From contig DIZF01000062.1 in assembly GCA_002427815.1 (NCBI GenBank), forward strand, positions 21,696 to 85,695: a stretch of 64,000 nucleotides of DNA, in the 5' to 3' direction. Shown here in pieces: positions 16,086 through 24,135 of this stretch (its first letter is position 1; each line of letters opens with the position of its first letter). The notes under the pieces are model-generated. The model did not search any database. It was not told the origin of the DNA and saw only the letters and a list, made by a program, of their open reading frames with translations. This DNA is from Ramlibacter tataouinensis. GTDB lineage: Bacteria; Pseudomonadota; Gammaproteobacteria; Burkholderiales; Burkholderiaceae_C. The position numbers were made by a program, and so were the translations under genes.

Positions 16086-17129
16086 ATGCTTACCCGGTCC
16101 AACAACGCTCCATCCGCCGAACGCCCGGTGCTGCGCCTCGGGCTGGCCGGTTTCACCACCGCGGAACAGTCCTCGCTGAACATCGCGTTGGCGTTGCGGG
16201 CCGCGAAGTACCAGATGAACTGGCAACTGGCCCAGCTGGGCGACGCGGACGCGTGGTGCGTCAACGGGTCGCGCGTGTCGGCCCTGCCCGACGGCACATT
16301 GCGGATCGTCCCGGGCCTGCCCTCAGGGCGCTCGATCCGGATCAACCCCGCTGAAATCGACTGGCCGGTCGCGTTTTCCACGCCCTTGGCTGCGCCCGAC
16401 TTCAAGCCCACCTACCTGTTCCAGCCGAATTCGCCGGAGAGCATTGCGTCGATGCTGACGCAGCTGGAGGGCTGGCTGCGGCCACTGATGGTGCAATTCC
16501 ATCTGGCGTCGTACATCGTCGAGAAGAACATCGATCTGCGCTCCCGCGTCTTTCATGTCAGCGTGAACGGAAAGCTGTATGCCCTGCTCAGCCGGCGCGC
16601 CGGCATCGGCGTGTGGCCGCTCGCCGATCCGGGCGAAATGCGCAATGCGGTATGGAACCATCGGCCTGGCATGGCAGATGACATTCCCGGTTATTTCGTG
16701 CGCACCGACTTTTCCCAGCTGATGTGGCAGTACGCCACGCGAACCACACGCGACTGCCTGCCGCCGCACTACCGCACCCGTCGCCTGTTCCTGCGTCGTC
16801 CGCCGCGTTTGCCGATGCGCCTGCTCAACGATGCGAGCCTGATGCTGGTGAGCGAACTCGGCGCCACGCCGGGCACCTTGAAGGAACTGGCGCAACGCAC
16901 CGGCATGGACGCTGTGCAGTTGTCGCGCCAGCTGGCAGCGCTCTATATGGTCGGCTCCATCACCGCCGACCCCAAGCGCGCCCCGGCACCCCGGTCGGCC
17001 GCGGACGGCTCCGGATGGAATTCGGCATTCGACTCGACCGATCTCAGCACTCCGGTCGGGTCGGACATGACCGTGAAGCTGACATTGGGCAACCGGCCAC
17101 CGCCGCCGGACGCCCGAACTGAACATTGA
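16086..17129 (+). CDS. Uncharacterised chemosensory-operon protein with C-terminal winged-helix-like region
   Basis: Protein of 347 residues between cheA and cheW; not matched to a named family. The start is the ATG at 16086 (MLTRSN), 20 bases after the cheA stop, although the frame is open further upstream. The N-terminal 100 residues read LRLGLAGFTTAEQSSLNIALALRAAKYQM, ADAWCVNGSRVSAL, then EIDWPVAFSTPL, an alternating beta/alpha pattern reminiscent of a degenerate receiver without acidic residues. The middle has VFHVSVNGKLYALLSRR and WPLADPGEM. Residues about 265-320 look like a winged helix: LMLVSELGATPGTLKELAQRTGMDAVQLSRQLAALYMVGSIT. No signal peptide or membrane segment is seen. It may be an adaptor or regulator specific to this chemosensory system. 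Confidence 0.7.
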   Translation: MLTRSNNAPSAERPVLRLGLAGFTTAEQSSLNIALALRAAKYQMNWQLAQLGDADAWCVNGSRVSALPDGTLRIVPGLPSGRSIRINPAEIDWPVAFSTPLAAPDFKPTYLFQPNSPESIASMLTQLEGWLRPLMVQFHLASYIVEKNIDLRSRVFHVSVNGKLYALLSRRAGIGVWPLADPGEMRNAVWNHRPGMADDIPGYFVRTDFSQLMWQYATRTTRDCLPPHYRTRRLFLRRPPRLPMRLLNDASLMLVSELGATPGTLKELAQRTGMDAVQLSRQLAALYMVGSITADPKRAPAPRSAADGSGWNSAFDSTDLSTPVGSDMTVKLTLGNRPPPPDARTEH

Positions 17130-17196
17130 GAAGCCAGATGCCCACATTCATTGCACACGCGCACAGTCCGACCGGCGCCCGAACGCGGGAGGATCG

Positions 17197-17703
17197 ATGA
17201 AAGAGACGACCCGACTGCCCGAATCCGACCCGCGGGGCCATGACGGCCAGGCCGGGGAGTTCCTCACTTTCCGGCTCGGAGCCGAAAATTACGGCATCGA
17301 AATCCTCAAGGTGCAGGAAATCCGCGGCTACGAGCGGCCTACGGCGATCGCCAGCGCACCGGTATTCATCAAGGGTGTCATCAATCTGCGCGGCGTGATC
17401 GTGCCGATCCTGGACCTGCGCATCAAATTCCAGCTCGGCGAGGTGAACTACGACGAGTTCACCGTGGTGATCATCCTGAACGTGGCTGGACGCATGGTGG
17501 GCGTGGTGGTGGACTCCGTGTCGGACGTCGTGGCCCTCGCGCCCGACGCCATCCGGCCAACCCCGGAATTCGCCAGCTCGGTATTCGATATCCGATACAT
17601 CACGGGACTGGGTACGGTGGACGGCCAGATGCTGATCCTGCTCGATATCGAAAGGCTCATCACCAGCGCCGACATGGCGCTGGTCGACGAGGCCGTCCAT
17701 TGA
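17197..17703 (+). CDS. cheW: Chemotaxis coupling protein CheW
   Basis: Adaptor that links MCPs to CheA, 168 residues. The SH3-like double barrel is evident: FLTFRLGAENYGIEILKVQEI, then PVFIKGVINLRGVIVPILDLRIKF, MVGVVVDSVSDVVAL, and FDIRYITGLGTVDGQMLILLDIERL. The NLRG motif with the conserved Arg needed for receptor coupling is intact. A 24-residue polar N-terminal extension precedes the domain. The MCP gene follows 23 bases after the stop. Confidence 0.96.
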   Translation: MKETTRLPESDPRGHDGQAGEFLTFRLGAENYGIEILKVQEIRGYERPTAIASAPVFIKGVINLRGVIVPILDLRIKFQLGEVNYDEFTVVIILNVAGRMVGVVVDSVSDVVALAPDAIRPTPEFASSVFDIRYITGLGTVDGQMLILLDIERLITSADMALVDEAVH

Positions 17704-17726
17704 AGAAAGATTCCAGGGAAAAGCAA

Positions 17727-19499
17727 ATGTTCAACAAGAAGAACCTGCCAAGCCGGTTGGCGCTGGCCGACAAGATGAGCGTTTCAAGCCGTTTGACGAT
17801 CGCATTCGGGATGATGATCTTCATGCTGATCGTCGGCACCGGCCTGGGCCTGAGCAGTCTGTCGGGACTGAACCAGAAGATCGAAGTGCAATCCAGGAGC
17901 CGCACGCCCTCCCTGATCCTGGCGGGCCGCTGGGAGACCGCGATCCTGCGCGCGACACGGCACATGCGCAACGTGCTGCTCCTGTCCGATCCGGCGCAGA
18001 TCAAGGCGGAGCTGGCAGCGATACGAGCCGAGCAGCAGGCGCGGACGGGCATCGTCGCGGAACTCAACAGGCTGGTTGCGAGCGACAACGCCAAGGCCCT
18101 GCTGCAGAACATCACCGGGGCCGCGCAGGCCTACAGCGGCTCGGAAAGCGAATTCCTCAGGCTCGGCGATGCCGGCGATTTCGAGGCGGCGAGAAGGGAG
18201 CTGCTGGAAAGAGGGGGTCCCGCCGAGGACCGCTACGTCGAGGCGATCAACAGGTTCGTCGGCTCGCTGGCCGAGGAATCCCGTGATTCGTCGCGCGAAG
18301 CAACCTCGACGTATGAGAACAGCAGGGACGTCATGGGCGTGCTGTCCTTGCTGGCCATTGTCCTGGCGGCCGTAGTCGCCTACCTCTTCTCGCGCAGGCT
18401 GCGCATCCAGTTGGGCGGAGAGCCCACGCACGCGGCCCGTGTCGCCAGCAGCATCGCCAACGGCGATCTGACAATCCAGGTGGGAGTGCAGGCCGGCGAC
18501 GAAACGAGCCTGCTGTACGCCATGAGCCAGATGACCGCCAGCCTGCGCCAGCTGGTGGGTGAGGTCGCGAGCGGGGCGCGCGTCGTGGCGGAAACGAGCG
18601 AGCAGATCGCGCAGGGCAACGTGGACCTGTCGCAGCGCACCGAGGAGCAGGCCAGCACGCTGGAAGAAACGGCCAGCTCGATGGAAGAGCTGACCAGCAC
18701 GGTGCTGCAGAACGCCGAGAGCGCCAAGCAGGCCAACCAGCTCGCCATGGGTGCCTCGGAAGTGGCGCGCAAGGGCGGCCGCGCGGTGGGCCAGGTGGTC
18801 AGCACCATGACAGCCATATCGGAGTCGTCCCGCAGGATCGCCGACATCATCGCCGTGATCGACAGCATCGCCTTCCAGACCAACATCCTGGCGCTGAACG
18901 CCGCGGTGGAGGCCGCCCGCGCCGGCGAACAGGGGCGCGGTTTTGCGGTGGTGGCTGCCGAGGTGAGAAACCTGGCGCAGCGCAGCGCGGCGGCGGCCAA
19001 GGAGATCAAGACGCTGATCGGCGATTCGGTGGACAAGGTGGATGCCGGAACCCGGCTGGTGGACGCGGCAGGCAAGACGATGGATGAGATCGTGGGCTCG
19101 GTGAAAGGGGTGACCGACCTGATCGCCGAGATTGCCGCGGCCAGCCAGGAGCAAAGTTCGGGTATCGCGCAGGTCAATCAGGCCGTCACCCAGATGGAGC
19201 AGGTGGTGCAGCAAAACGCGTCGCTGGTGGAAGAGGCGACTGCGGCCACCGAATCGATGAAGGATCAGGCCCGCGCGCTGTTGCAGACCGTATCGCGGTT
19301 CAAACTGGGTGGCGAGCAGGACAGCGGCTATGCGGAGGTTCACGAGGGCGACGGGTGGTCGCCTTCCCACGACAGGGCCAACCGCCCGGCACCCGAGACC
19401 TGGACCGAGCGGCCCGCCAAGCTGCGCGGTGCGACCGTCACGGCGCTGGGAGCGCCCCGGGCGCGCGGTCCGGGGAACGGGGAATGGCAGGAGTTCTAG
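17727..19499 (+). CDS. Methyl-accepting chemotaxis protein with C-terminal EWQEF tether
   Basis: Transmembrane chemoreceptor of 590 residues. A TM segment near residues 28-48 is followed by a periplasmic helical domain (about 50-200) of the four-helix-bundle type (QSRSRTPSLILAGRWETAILRATRHMRNVLLL), a second TM (about 208-228, VLSLLAIVLAAVVAYLFS), a HAMP domain and the signalling hairpin. The tip EVRNLAQRSAAAAKEIKTLI and preceding QTNILALNAAVEAARAGEQGRGFAVVAAE are canonical. The last five residues, EWQEF, match the xWxxF pentapeptide that tethers CheR and CheB. The ATG at 17727 has a GGGAAAAG site; an upstream TTG at 17700 overlapping cheW is less likely. The ligand is unknown. Confidence 0.95.
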   Translation: MFNKKNLPSRLALADKMSVSSRLTIAFGMMIFMLIVGTGLGLSSLSGLNQKIEVQSRSRTPSLILAGRWETAILRATRHMRNVLLLSDPAQIKAELAAIRAEQQARTGIVAELNRLVASDNAKALLQNITGAAQAYSGSESEFLRLGDAGDFEAARRELLERGGPAEDRYVEAINRFVGSLAEESRDSSREATSTYENSRDVMGVLSLLAIVLAAVVAYLFSRRLRIQLGGEPTHAARVASSIANGDLTIQVGVQAGDETSLLYAMSQMTASLRQLVGEVASGARVVAETSEQIAQGNVDLSQRTEEQASTLEETASSMEELTSTVLQNAESAKQANQLAMGASEVARKGGRAVGQVVSTMTAISESSRRIADIIAVIDSIAFQTNILALNAAVEAARAGEQGRGFAVVAAEVRNLAQRSAAAAKEIKTLIGDSVDKVDAGTRLVDAAGKTMDEIVGSVKGVTDLIAEIAAASQEQSSGIAQVNQAVTQMEQVVQQNASLVEEATAATESMKDQARALLQTVSRFKLGGEQDSGYAEVHEGDGWSPSHDRANRPAPETWTERPAKLRGATVTALGAPRARGPGNGEWQEF

Positions 19500-19502
19500 C
19501 GC

Positions 19503-20324
19503 ATGGCGCCCATGGAGCCGGCATTCGTTCTCACGGACCGCGATTTCTCACGCGTGCGGCGGCTGATCCACGACTATGCCGGCATCAAGCTGAGCGAGCA
19601 AAAGCGCAACATGGTCTACAACCGGCTGGTGCGCCGCCTGCGGTCGCACGGGGGAGTGGATTTCTCGCAGTATCTCGACCTGGTGCAGTCGGAGCGCTCG
19701 GCCGAACGCGAAGCGTTCGTGAACGCATTGACCACCAATCTCACATCGTTCTTCCGCGAAGCCCATCACTTCGAACTGCTGGCGGCTTGGGCCGGTGAGC
19801 GCGCGAAGGCCACAACCGCGCCGATGCGCATCTGGAGCAGCGGCTGCTCGACCGGCGAGGAGGCATGGTCCATCGCCATGGTGATGCGCGAAGCCGGGGC
19901 TGCGGCCGAGATCCTGGCCACCGACATCGACTCCGAGGTGTTGGGCGTCGCGCGGGCCGCCGTGTACAGTGCCGAGCGGTGCGAGTCGATGCCCCAGGCG
20001 CGGGTACGGCGCCACTTCCTGCGCGGGGTGGGCGCCAACGAGGGCCTGTTGAGCGTGCGTCCGGAGCTGCGCGCGATGGTCAGGTTTGCCCAGTTCAACC
20101 TGCAAGCGCCCACCTGGCCGGTGGGCGAGCGCTTCGACGCGATCTTCTGCCGCAACGTCGTGATCTACTTCGAGCGGGAAGCCCAGTTGCGGCTGGCTGC
20201 CCGCTTCGCCGCGATGCTCGCGCCGGGGGGCCTGCTGCTGGTCGGCCACTCCGAAAGCTTTCCCGCGGGGCATGCAGCCTTCCGCTCCTGCGGCCGCACT
20301 GCGTATGAGCTGCGCCCAAGCTGA
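19503..20324 (+). CDS. cheR: Chemotaxis protein methyltransferase CheR
   Basis: S-adenosylmethionine-dependent methyltransferase of 273 residues that methylates glutamates on MCPs. The N-terminal helical domain (about 8-80) contains YAGIKLSEQKRNMVYNRLVRRLR. The catalytic domain shows NLTSFFRE, MRIWSSGCSTGEEAWSIAM (SAM-binding), ILATDIDSEVL, FDAIFCRNVVIYF and GGLLLVGHSE. It starts three bases after the MCP stop. The MCP's EWQEF tail provides a likely docking site on the beta-subdomain of this enzyme. Confidence 0.96.
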   Translation: MAPMEPAFVLTDRDFSRVRRLIHDYAGIKLSEQKRNMVYNRLVRRLRSHGGVDFSQYLDLVQSERSAEREAFVNALTTNLTSFFREAHHFELLAAWAGERAKATTAPMRIWSSGCSTGEEAWSIAMVMREAGAAAEILATDIDSEVLGVARAAVYSAERCESMPQARVRRHFLRGVGANEGLLSVRPELRAMVRFAQFNLQAPTWPVGERFDAIFCRNVVIYFEREAQLRLAARFAAMLAPGGLLLVGHSESFPAGHAAFRSCGRTAYELRPS

Positions 20325-20343
20325 GCCCGCAAGCCCGCAACGC

Positions 20344-20949
20344 ATGCAGTCCAGCACGCCCATCCGCTCGTTCGACCGCGACTTCCAGCTGGAAGTGGTG
20401 AAGATCCTGCCGGGGCAGTACCACGCGACCGGCGGACCGGTGGGCATCACCACCGTGCTCGGATCCTGCGTCTCGACCTGTCTTTGGGACCCGCAACAGC
20501 GCATCGGCGGGATGAACCATTTCATGCTGCCCGGCGACAACGGCACAGCCGCATCGCCGGTCCCGAAATCGGCGCGGTTCGGCGTGTACGCGATGGAACT
20601 GCTGATCAACGACATGCTCAAGATCGGGGCCGACCGGCGCCGGCTGGTGGCCAAGGTGTTCGGCGGCGGCCGGGTGCTGCAGGGCTTCGGCTCGCTCGAC
20701 GTGGGCGCCCGCAACTGCGAGTTCGTGCTGGAGTTCCTCCAGGTCGAAGGCATTCCGGTGCTGGCGCAGGACCTGCTGGACCGGTATCCGCGCAAGATTC
20801 ACTTTGCGCCTGACACCGGCAGGGTCCTGCTGAAGAGACTGGACGGCGTGCGCGATGACGCCGTGCAGCGGCAGGAGCGGGAATATCTCCGGAAGCTCGG
20901 CAGCGATGCCGCGTCCGGTTCGATCGAAATTTTCGCGAAACCCCGATGA
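20344..20949 (+). CDS. cheD: Chemoreceptor glutamine deamidase CheD
   Basis: Deamidase of 201 residues that converts MCP glutamines to glutamates. The catalytic Cys-His arrangement is visible: TTVLGSCVSTCLWDP (Cys in GSCV) followed by GGMNHFMLPG (His). Later motifs include YAMELLINDMLKIGADRRRLVAKVFGGG and ARNCEFVLEFL. The ATG at 20344 lies 19 bases beyond the cheR stop; an ATG at 20305 that overlaps cheR is the alternative. It overlaps cheB by ATGA. In systems without CheC, CheD acts only as a deamidase. Confidence 0.94.
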   Translation: MQSSTPIRSFDRDFQLEVVKILPGQYHATGGPVGITTVLGSCVSTCLWDPQQRIGGMNHFMLPGDNGTAASPVPKSARFGVYAMELLINDMLKIGADRRRLVAKVFGGGRVLQGFGSLDVGARNCEFVLEFLQVEGIPVLAQDLLDRYPRKIHFAPDTGRVLLKRLDGVRDDAVQRQEREYLRKLGSDAASGSIEIFAKPR

Positions 20950-21977
20950 TCAGGGTCCTGATCGTCGACGACTCCGCGGTGATGCGGGCCTTTCTCAGCC
21001 GCGTGGTGAGCGCGCAGCCGGACATGGAGGTCGTCGCGGTCGCCGCCGATCCGGTGGTGGCGATCGAGCAGATCCGCCTGAAGTCACCCGACGTGATGAC
21101 GCTGGATGTCGAGATGCCGCGCATGAACGGCCTGGAATTCCTGCGCAAGGTGATGGCGGTGCGGCCCATGCCCGTGATCATGATCTCATCGCTCACCCGC
21201 CAGGGCGCCGACGTCACGATGCAGGCGCTGGAACTGGGCGCTGTGGACTTTGTGCAAAAGCCGGCGGACCTGAGCCAGTTCGAAGCCAGTGTGAACGATA
21301 TTGCGGACAAGATCCGTGCGGCGAACTCGGCGCGGGTGGTGCGGCACCGGCCGCGCGCTGCCGGTGCGGCCGGCACGCCGCTGTGGCATGCGTCCGGGCC
21401 GGCGGCACAGGACCGGGTGATCGCGATCGGCGCTTCCACCGGCGGCGTGGAAGCACTGCGGGTGATCCTGTCGGAGCTGCCGGCCGGAATGCCGCCGATC
21501 CTGATCGCTCAGCACATGCCGCCCGGATACACCGAAACCTTTGCCCGGCGTCTGGATACGATCTGCCGGATCGACGTGAAACAGGCGCAGGATGGGGAGC
21601 CCGCGCTCAATGGCGTCGCCTATATTGCGCCCGGCGGGCGGCATCTGACCCTGGTGCGCCGACTTTCCGCCTATTCGCTGCGGGTGACCGATGACCCGCC
21701 GGTCAACCGGCATCGGCCGTCGGTGGACGCGCTGTTTCGCACCGTGGCGCGAGCGGCCCTGGGACGCGCCATCGCCGTCATGCTCACCGGGATGGGGGCG
21801 GATGGCGCCGAGGCCATGCTCGAGTTGACCAACGCGGGCGCCTACACCCTGGCGCAGGACGAGTCCAGCTGCATCGTGTTCGGCATGCCCAGGAAGGCGA
21901 TCGCCATCGGCGCCGTGCGCGAAGTCCTGCCGCTCGGCCAGATGGCCCGGCGGCTGGTCGAATTGTCAGGCACCTGA
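20946..21977 (+). CDS. cheB: Chemotaxis response regulator protein-glutamate methylesterase CheB
   Basis: Two-domain enzyme of 343 residues. The N-terminal receiver (1-115) has VLIVDDSAVMRAFLSR, DVMTLDVEMPRMNG (phospho-acceptor Asp), VIMISSLT and FVQKP. The C-terminal methylesterase carries the catalytic triad motifs GASTGGVEAL (Ser), IAQHMPPGYT (His) and MLTGMGADGAEAM (Asp). Phosphorylation by CheA activates demethylation and deamidation of MCPs, closing the adaptation loop with CheR and CheD. It is the last gene of the operon and converges on rhlE with a 49-base gap. A decayed second cheB copy lies at 8901-9119. Confidence 0.97.
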   Translation: MIRVLIVDDSAVMRAFLSRVVSAQPDMEVVAVAADPVVAIEQIRLKSPDVMTLDVEMPRMNGLEFLRKVMAVRPMPVIMISSLTRQGADVTMQALELGAVDFVQKPADLSQFEASVNDIADKIRAANSARVVRHRPRAAGAAGTPLWHASGPAAQDRVIAIGASTGGVEALRVILSELPAGMPPILIAQHMPPGYTETFARRLDTICRIDVKQAQDGEPALNGVAYIAPGGRHLTLVRRLSAYSLRVTDDPPVNRHRPSVDALFRTVARAALGRAIAVMLTGMGADGAEAMLELTNAGAYTLAQDESSCIVFGMPRKAIAIGAVREVLPLGQMARRLVELSGT

Positions 21978-22026
21978 ACGGCGAGCGCGGGCGAATCCCG
22001 GCGCTGCGCCGCCACCGGCCCCTGGC

Positions 22027-23739
22027 TTATCGCCCGAAATTGCGGGCCGGATTGGCCGGTCCACGCGGTCCGAAGCCGCCGCCACCGGTACGGTTCGAGC
22101 GTCCGCCGCCATTGCCGCGGCGCCCGCGCCCGCCCATGCTGTCGACGCTGGTGCGCAGCGGATCGGGCTGGCCATCCGTGTGCCTGGGCGGTGCATCGCG
22201 TTGCACGAAGGGGCTGGCGATGTTGTGGGCCCCGTCGCGCGGTTGGTCCTCGAGGTCGCGGCGCGGCTGGCCGTTGCCATTCTGGCGCTGCGGCTGTGCG
22301 TTGCCGTTGCGGCCCTGGGCCGGGTTGGGGCCGCGGGCGGGCCTGGCGCCGGTCGCGGCCCGCTGGCCCTGGGGGGGCTGCGCCGCGCCGTTGCGCGAGC
22401 CGTTACCCGACCCGTTGCGTCCGCCGTTGCGCGATCCGCGCTCGGCGTCGCCGGCCTTGTTGTCGCGGATGCGCTGCATCATTTCCTGGCGCGCCGCCTT
22501 GGCGGCAGCCAGCATCACTTCGCGGCTGGGCGGTTTGCCCGCGCCGCCCCAGATGGTCTGGCGGCCCATGGCGATGGGCTCGCCGCGCTCGCCGGGCTCC
22601 GGGCCGAAACCTTCGATGACCTGCGCCGGGATCCGCTGCTTGGTGAAGCGCTCGATCTCCTGCATGAAGCCTTCCTCGTCCAGGCAGACCAGGCTGACGG
22701 CCGCGCCGTCATTGCCCGCGCGGCCGGTGCGGCCGATGCGGTGCACGTAGTCTTCCGGTACGTTCGGAATTTCGAAATTCACCACGTGCGGCAGTTCGTC
22801 GATGTCGATGCCGCGCGCCGCGATGTCGGTCGCCACCAGGGCGCGGATGTCGCCGCTCTTGAAACCGGACAGGGCCTGGGTGCGGGCCGACTGGCTCTTG
22901 TTGCCGTGCAAGGCCATCGCGTTGATGCCGTTCTTGCACAGGAATTCAGCCACGTTGTTGGCGCCGAACTTGGTGCGGGTGAACACCAGCACCTGGCTCC
23001 AGTCGTGCTCCTGGATGATGTGGGCCAGCAGCTGCTTCTTCTTGCCGCGTCCCACCGGGTGCACGACCTGGGTGATGCGCTGCACGGTCGAGTTGCGCGG
23101 GGTCACCTGGATGCTCTGCGGATTGCGCAGCAGCCTGTCGGCCAACTCGCGAATCTCGTCGCTGAAGGTGGCGGAAAACAGCAGGCTCTGCTTTTCCTTG
23201 GGCACCAGGGCCAGGATCTTCTTGACGTCCGGCAGGAAGCCCATGTCGAGCATGCGGTCGGCTTCGTCGAGCACCAGGATTTGCACCGTGGACAGGTCGA
23301 GCATGCCTTGGCCCTGCAGGTCGAGCAGGCGCCCCGGGGTGGCCACCAGGATGTCGACCCCGCTCTTGAGCTTGCTGATCTGCGGGTTCATGCCGACACC
23401 GCCGAAGATCACCGTAGAGGTCAACTGCAGGTACTTCCCATAGGTGCGGATCGATTCCTCCACCTGGGCCGCGAGCTCGCGGGTGGGGGTGAGCACCAGG
23501 GCGCGGATGCCCAGGCCGCCGAACTTGTTCTTGGTGCTGCGGCTCATGCTGAGCTTGTGCAGCATCGGCAGGGTGAACGCGGCGGTTTTGCCGGTGCCCG
23601 TCTGGGCGCCGCCGAGGAGGTCTTGGCCGGCCAGCACGGCGGGAATCGCCTGGGCCTGGATCGGGGTGGGGGTTTCGTAGCCCTGCTCGCGCACGGCTTT
23701 GAGAATGGCAGGGGCCAGGTTCAGTTCGTCAAATGTCAT
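22027..23739 (-). CDS. rhlE: DEAD-box ATP-dependent RNA helicase RhlE
   Basis: RNA helicase of 570 residues used in RNA remodelling and ribosome maturation. All helicase motifs are present: Q motif (FDELNLAPAILKAVREQGYETPTPIQAQAIP), AQTGTGKTAAF, PTRELAAQV, VLDEADRMLDMGF, SATFSDEI, and domain 2 with LVATDIAARGIDI and HRIGRTGRAG. The last 170 residues are a low-complexity, basic Arg/Gly/Asn/Gln-rich tail that probably binds RNA, typical of the RhlE group in betaproteobacteria. The ATG at 23739 gives the family N-terminus MTFDELNL. Confidence 0.95.
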   Translation of the reverse strand: MTFDELNLAPAILKAVREQGYETPTPIQAQAIPAVLAGQDLLGGAQTGTGKTAAFTLPMLHKLSMSRSTKNKFGGLGIRALVLTPTRELAAQVEESIRTYGKYLQLTSTVIFGGVGMNPQISKLKSGVDILVATPGRLLDLQGQGMLDLSTVQILVLDEADRMLDMGFLPDVKKILALVPKEKQSLLFSATFSDEIRELADRLLRNPQSIQVTPRNSTVQRITQVVHPVGRGKKKQLLAHIIQEHDWSQVLVFTRTKFGANNVAEFLCKNGINAMALHGNKSQSARTQALSGFKSGDIRALVATDIAARGIDIDELPHVVNFEIPNVPEDYVHRIGRTGRAGNDGAAVSLVCLDEEGFMQEIERFTKQRIPAQVIEGFGPEPGERGEPIAMGRQTIWGGAGKPPSREVMLAAAKAARQEMMQRIRDNKAGDAERGSRNGGRNGSGNGSRNGAAQPPQGQRAATGARPARGPNPAQGRNGNAQPQRQNGNGQPRRDLEDQPRDGAHNIASPFVQRDAPPRHTDGQPDPLRTSVDSMGGRGRRGNGGGRSNRTGGGGFGPRGPANPARNFGR

Positions 23740-24135
23740 TTAGGGTGCGCCATCCATGGCGCTTGGGAATCGGCCTGTACGGTGCGATGCACCGAGCCAG
23801 TCAAAGGCAGATGAGGGTTCAAGGGGTGGGAGCCCGCGAGCTTAGCGATGAAGCCGGCTTCGTCCCCAGCGAAACGCTGAGATTGCGGGCAACTGGAGTC
23901 CGCAACAGAGTCGATTGTCGCATGGTTCCGGGGTTCGTGCTGTATGGGCGGCTGGCGCCGTCCGACGCCTGGTCGAAGGGGCGTGGGCAAGCATGGTTAC
24001 GCTAACGTACAACCGTTTACCGGTGCCGTCGCGGCAGTGTCGTATTTGCCCAGCGTTTGACCATGTTGCGCAGGACAAATACTGGTGCGTCTGGCTCAAC
24101 GGCACAGATAATCGATTTGCGCTACAAACCAAACC
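23740..24135. other. Divergent intergenic region between rhlE and the DUF1631 gene
   Basis: About 400 bases without a credible gene; open frames here have no recognisable product. The region should hold the promoters of both divergent genes. A possible -35 element TTGACC at 24057-24062 faces the plus-strand gene, but no good -10 partner is seen. Cold-inducible rhlE-type genes often have long untranslated leaders, which could fill the rhlE side; this is inference. Confidence 0.4.

Noticed and set aside
22040..22480. Repetitive GC-rich tract at the 3' end of rhlE
   Set aside because: It is explained by codons for the Arg/Gly/Asn-rich RNA-binding tail and is not an independent repeat element.
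22180..23814. A 544-codon plus-strand frame opposite rhlE
   Set aside because: It is the antisense of a canonical DEAD-box helicase gene in GC-rich DNA and has no domain of its own.
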